Assembly (NCBI GenBank): GCA_020063525.1
Contig: JAGUUJ010000037.1
Coordinates: 1 to 5,342 of the forward strand
Length of the DNA: 5,342 bases
Source: Candidatus Omnitrophota bacterium
GTDB taxonomy: Bacteria > Omnitrophota > Gorgyraeia > Gygaellales > Profunditerraquicolaceae
Direction: 5' to 3'
This document shows, one piece after another, positions 4,174-5,342 of the stretch. Every line of letters begins with the position of its first letter. Position 1 is the stretch's first letter. The notes under the pieces were generated by a model. The model searched no databases. It worked only from the letters and a program-made list of their open reading frames with translations, and was not told the origin of the DNA. Both the position numbers and the translations under genes were made by a program.

Positions 4174-5342
4174 TTAAGATAAATAGAAGTAGGCGCCGGG
4201 CAATTTAATCAAAAAGGCATTGATATTAAGCAGGAGGGCAACTGCAAATTCACTGCTGTAAGCAAACAACGGGGCGAGAATTGGGCAGATAAATTCCATA
4301 ACTATCAGGCTAAAACCGCATAAAGTAATCAAAGAGGCAAGCGGTACAATAATCATATTTGCTAACACGGTTACGGGAGAGACAATCCTGAAATAATAAG
4401 CAATGAGGCTCATCGTTCCTAACCAGGCAGAAAAAGAAACTAAGCAGCCTTCAACCAGGAATCTTATATATTTTATCTTTAAAACGCTTGGGGGAAGGAA
4501 CGATTTCAGTTTAGGATACAGGTAAACTATGGAAATAACGCTTACAAAAGAGAGCTGAAAACCGATATCAAATAACTGCTGGGGATTAATCACTAATATA
4601 AATATCAAAGCTACGGCGCAGGAATTATAAATATCCGCTTCCCTTTTGACTAAATAGGTCGACATTAAGACTATTGCCATTACTGTTGCTCTCACAACCG
4701 GAGTAGATGCTCCAGTCATCAGGCAGTAGATAATTATTAAAGGAGTGGCTATGAAAAAACGTATCGCCCTGGGTATCCTGGCTAACTTCAAAGACAAAAT
4801 AATCATAAAGGTGATTAAGGCTACATTAAAACCACTGACTACCAAGATATGCACTGTGCCTGATTTCATCATAGAATTATTTATAAGCACAGGAATATTT
4901 CTTTTCTCGCCTAATATCATTGCCTCCAGGATGCTGGCGGGTACAAAAGAAACGCGTTTAAAAATGATATCTTCCATCCTCTCCTTTAGCCAGAATGCCA
5001 GCTGCTTTAATATGAATCCCTTATTCTGTTTTAATCTCACAACCGGGCTTACCATTCTCACGTTCATTACAGAAAAGATAGCCTGATTATATAGATAATC
5101 CCGATAACTCTGCCGGTTAGAACTACTGAACCTGAAAGGCCGATACAGATTACCGCTAAGAATTAACTCTTCTCCATAGTGCAAATCCTGTATCTGTACA
5201 AGAGCACTGGGTAAATCTTTCTTACACCGCACATATACAAGGATATTGCCGCAGGTAGCGTATCTTGAATCAGTAAATTGTATTTCTTCAGCCTTAAATA
5301 TAAAAGAAGTCTTATTATTTTTAAATGAAGGCTGGCTATCAA
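4174..5342 (-). CDS. comEC: ComEC/Rec2-family DNA uptake channel protein, 5' end beyond window
   Basis: Inner-membrane channel that brings single-stranded DNA into the cytoplasm during natural transformation. The frame is open from the right edge (388 residues visible). A GTG at 5232 could be read as a start, but residues upstream of it continue the N-terminal domain, so the true start lies outside. Counting from the first whole codon, an OB-like DUF4131 region covers about 1-100. The Competence domain then shows HILVVSGFNV (164-173), GASTPVVRA (210-218), NPQQLFDIGFQLSF (252-265) and SPVTVLANMIIVPL (321-334), among several hydrophobic helices. The protein stops just after the LPGAYFYLS stretch (380-388), so the C-terminal metallo-beta-lactamase-like domain of full-length ComEC (about 750-800 residues in B. 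subtilis) is absent. The SG-N variant replaces the common SG-H. The next gene is on the same strand after 118 bases. Confidence 0.93.
   Translation of the reverse strand, partial: DSQPSFKNNKTSFIFKAEEIQFTDSRYATCGNILVYVRCKKDLPSALVQIQDLHYGEELILSGNLYRPFRFSSSNRQSYRDYLYNQAIFSVMNVRMVSPVVRLKQNKGFILKQLAFWLKERMEDIIFKRVSFVPASILEAMILGEKRNIPVLINNSMMKSGTVHILVVSGFNVALITFMIILSLKLARIPRAIRFFIATPLIIIYCLMTGASTPVVRATVMAIVLMSTYLVKREADIYNSCAVALIFILVINPQQLFDIGFQLSFVSVISIVYLYPKLKSFLPPSVLKIKYIRFLVEGCLVSFSAWLGTMSLIAYYFRIVSPVTVLANMIIVPLASLITLCGFSLIVMEFICPILAPLFAYSSEFAVALLLNINAFLIKLPGAYFYLS

Noticed and set aside
4745..5086. Plus-strand open frame of 113 codons
   Set aside because: Antisense to the conserved ComEC Competence domain; its hydrophobic and basic composition mirrors that gene.
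5230..5232. GTG as the comEC start
   Set aside because: The frame stays open to the window edge and the upstream residues continue the N-terminal domain, so it is an internal valine codon.

Overview
This is a compact, gene-dense bacterial chromosomal segment of moderate-to-low GC (about 40% by eye). It encodes a diderm cell-envelope and housekeeping neighbourhood. MurJ, a BamD-like TPR protein and an LptE-like lipoprotein point to a Gram-negative-type envelope with peptidoglycan and, probably, LPS. The divergent sequences, the YWIWTP...GKW start of the mature TPR protein and the mixed gene order fit an uncultured diderm lineage such as Omnitrophota or the wider PVC group. That assignment is inference from recollection, not a database result.

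Layout: a 3'-truncated murJ (1-1389, minus) runs off the left edge. A 271-base divergent intergenic region (1390-1660) follows and is almost filled by three abutting palindromic structures (1415-1515, 1516-1595, 1596-1638). Next comes rpsT (1661-1924, plus), whose 3' end overlaps the convergent holA by 30 bases. On the minus strand, reading right to left, are comEC (5' end missing, 4174-5342), a 118-base gap with a 14-bp perfect inverted repeat and a good sigma70-type promoter, a bamD-like gene (3111-4055), lptE (2557-3114) and holA (1895-2563). The last three overlap by 4 and 7 bases and form a tight, probably translationally coupled operon.

How the genes fit together: bamD-like and lptE products would act in outer-membrane protein and LPS assembly, and MurJ moves lipid II across the inner membrane. 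ComEC is the inner-membrane DNA-uptake channel, HolA the clamp-loader delta subunit, and S20 a 30S ribosomal protein. The order mixes the Firmicute-type comEC-holA-rpsT cluster with the proteobacterial lptE-holA and rpsT-murJ pairings.

Most notable: an octanucleotide tandem repeat that encodes the LptE signal peptide and could switch it off by slippage; an unusually short HolA that appears to lack its middle domain; a bamD-like gene that looks leaderless; a ComEC ending without the usual C-terminal metallo-beta-lactamase domain; and the stacked palindromes upstream of rpsT. I found no CRISPR array, tRNA, rRNA or intact transposase gene, and nothing that looks like a wholly new multi-gene system.
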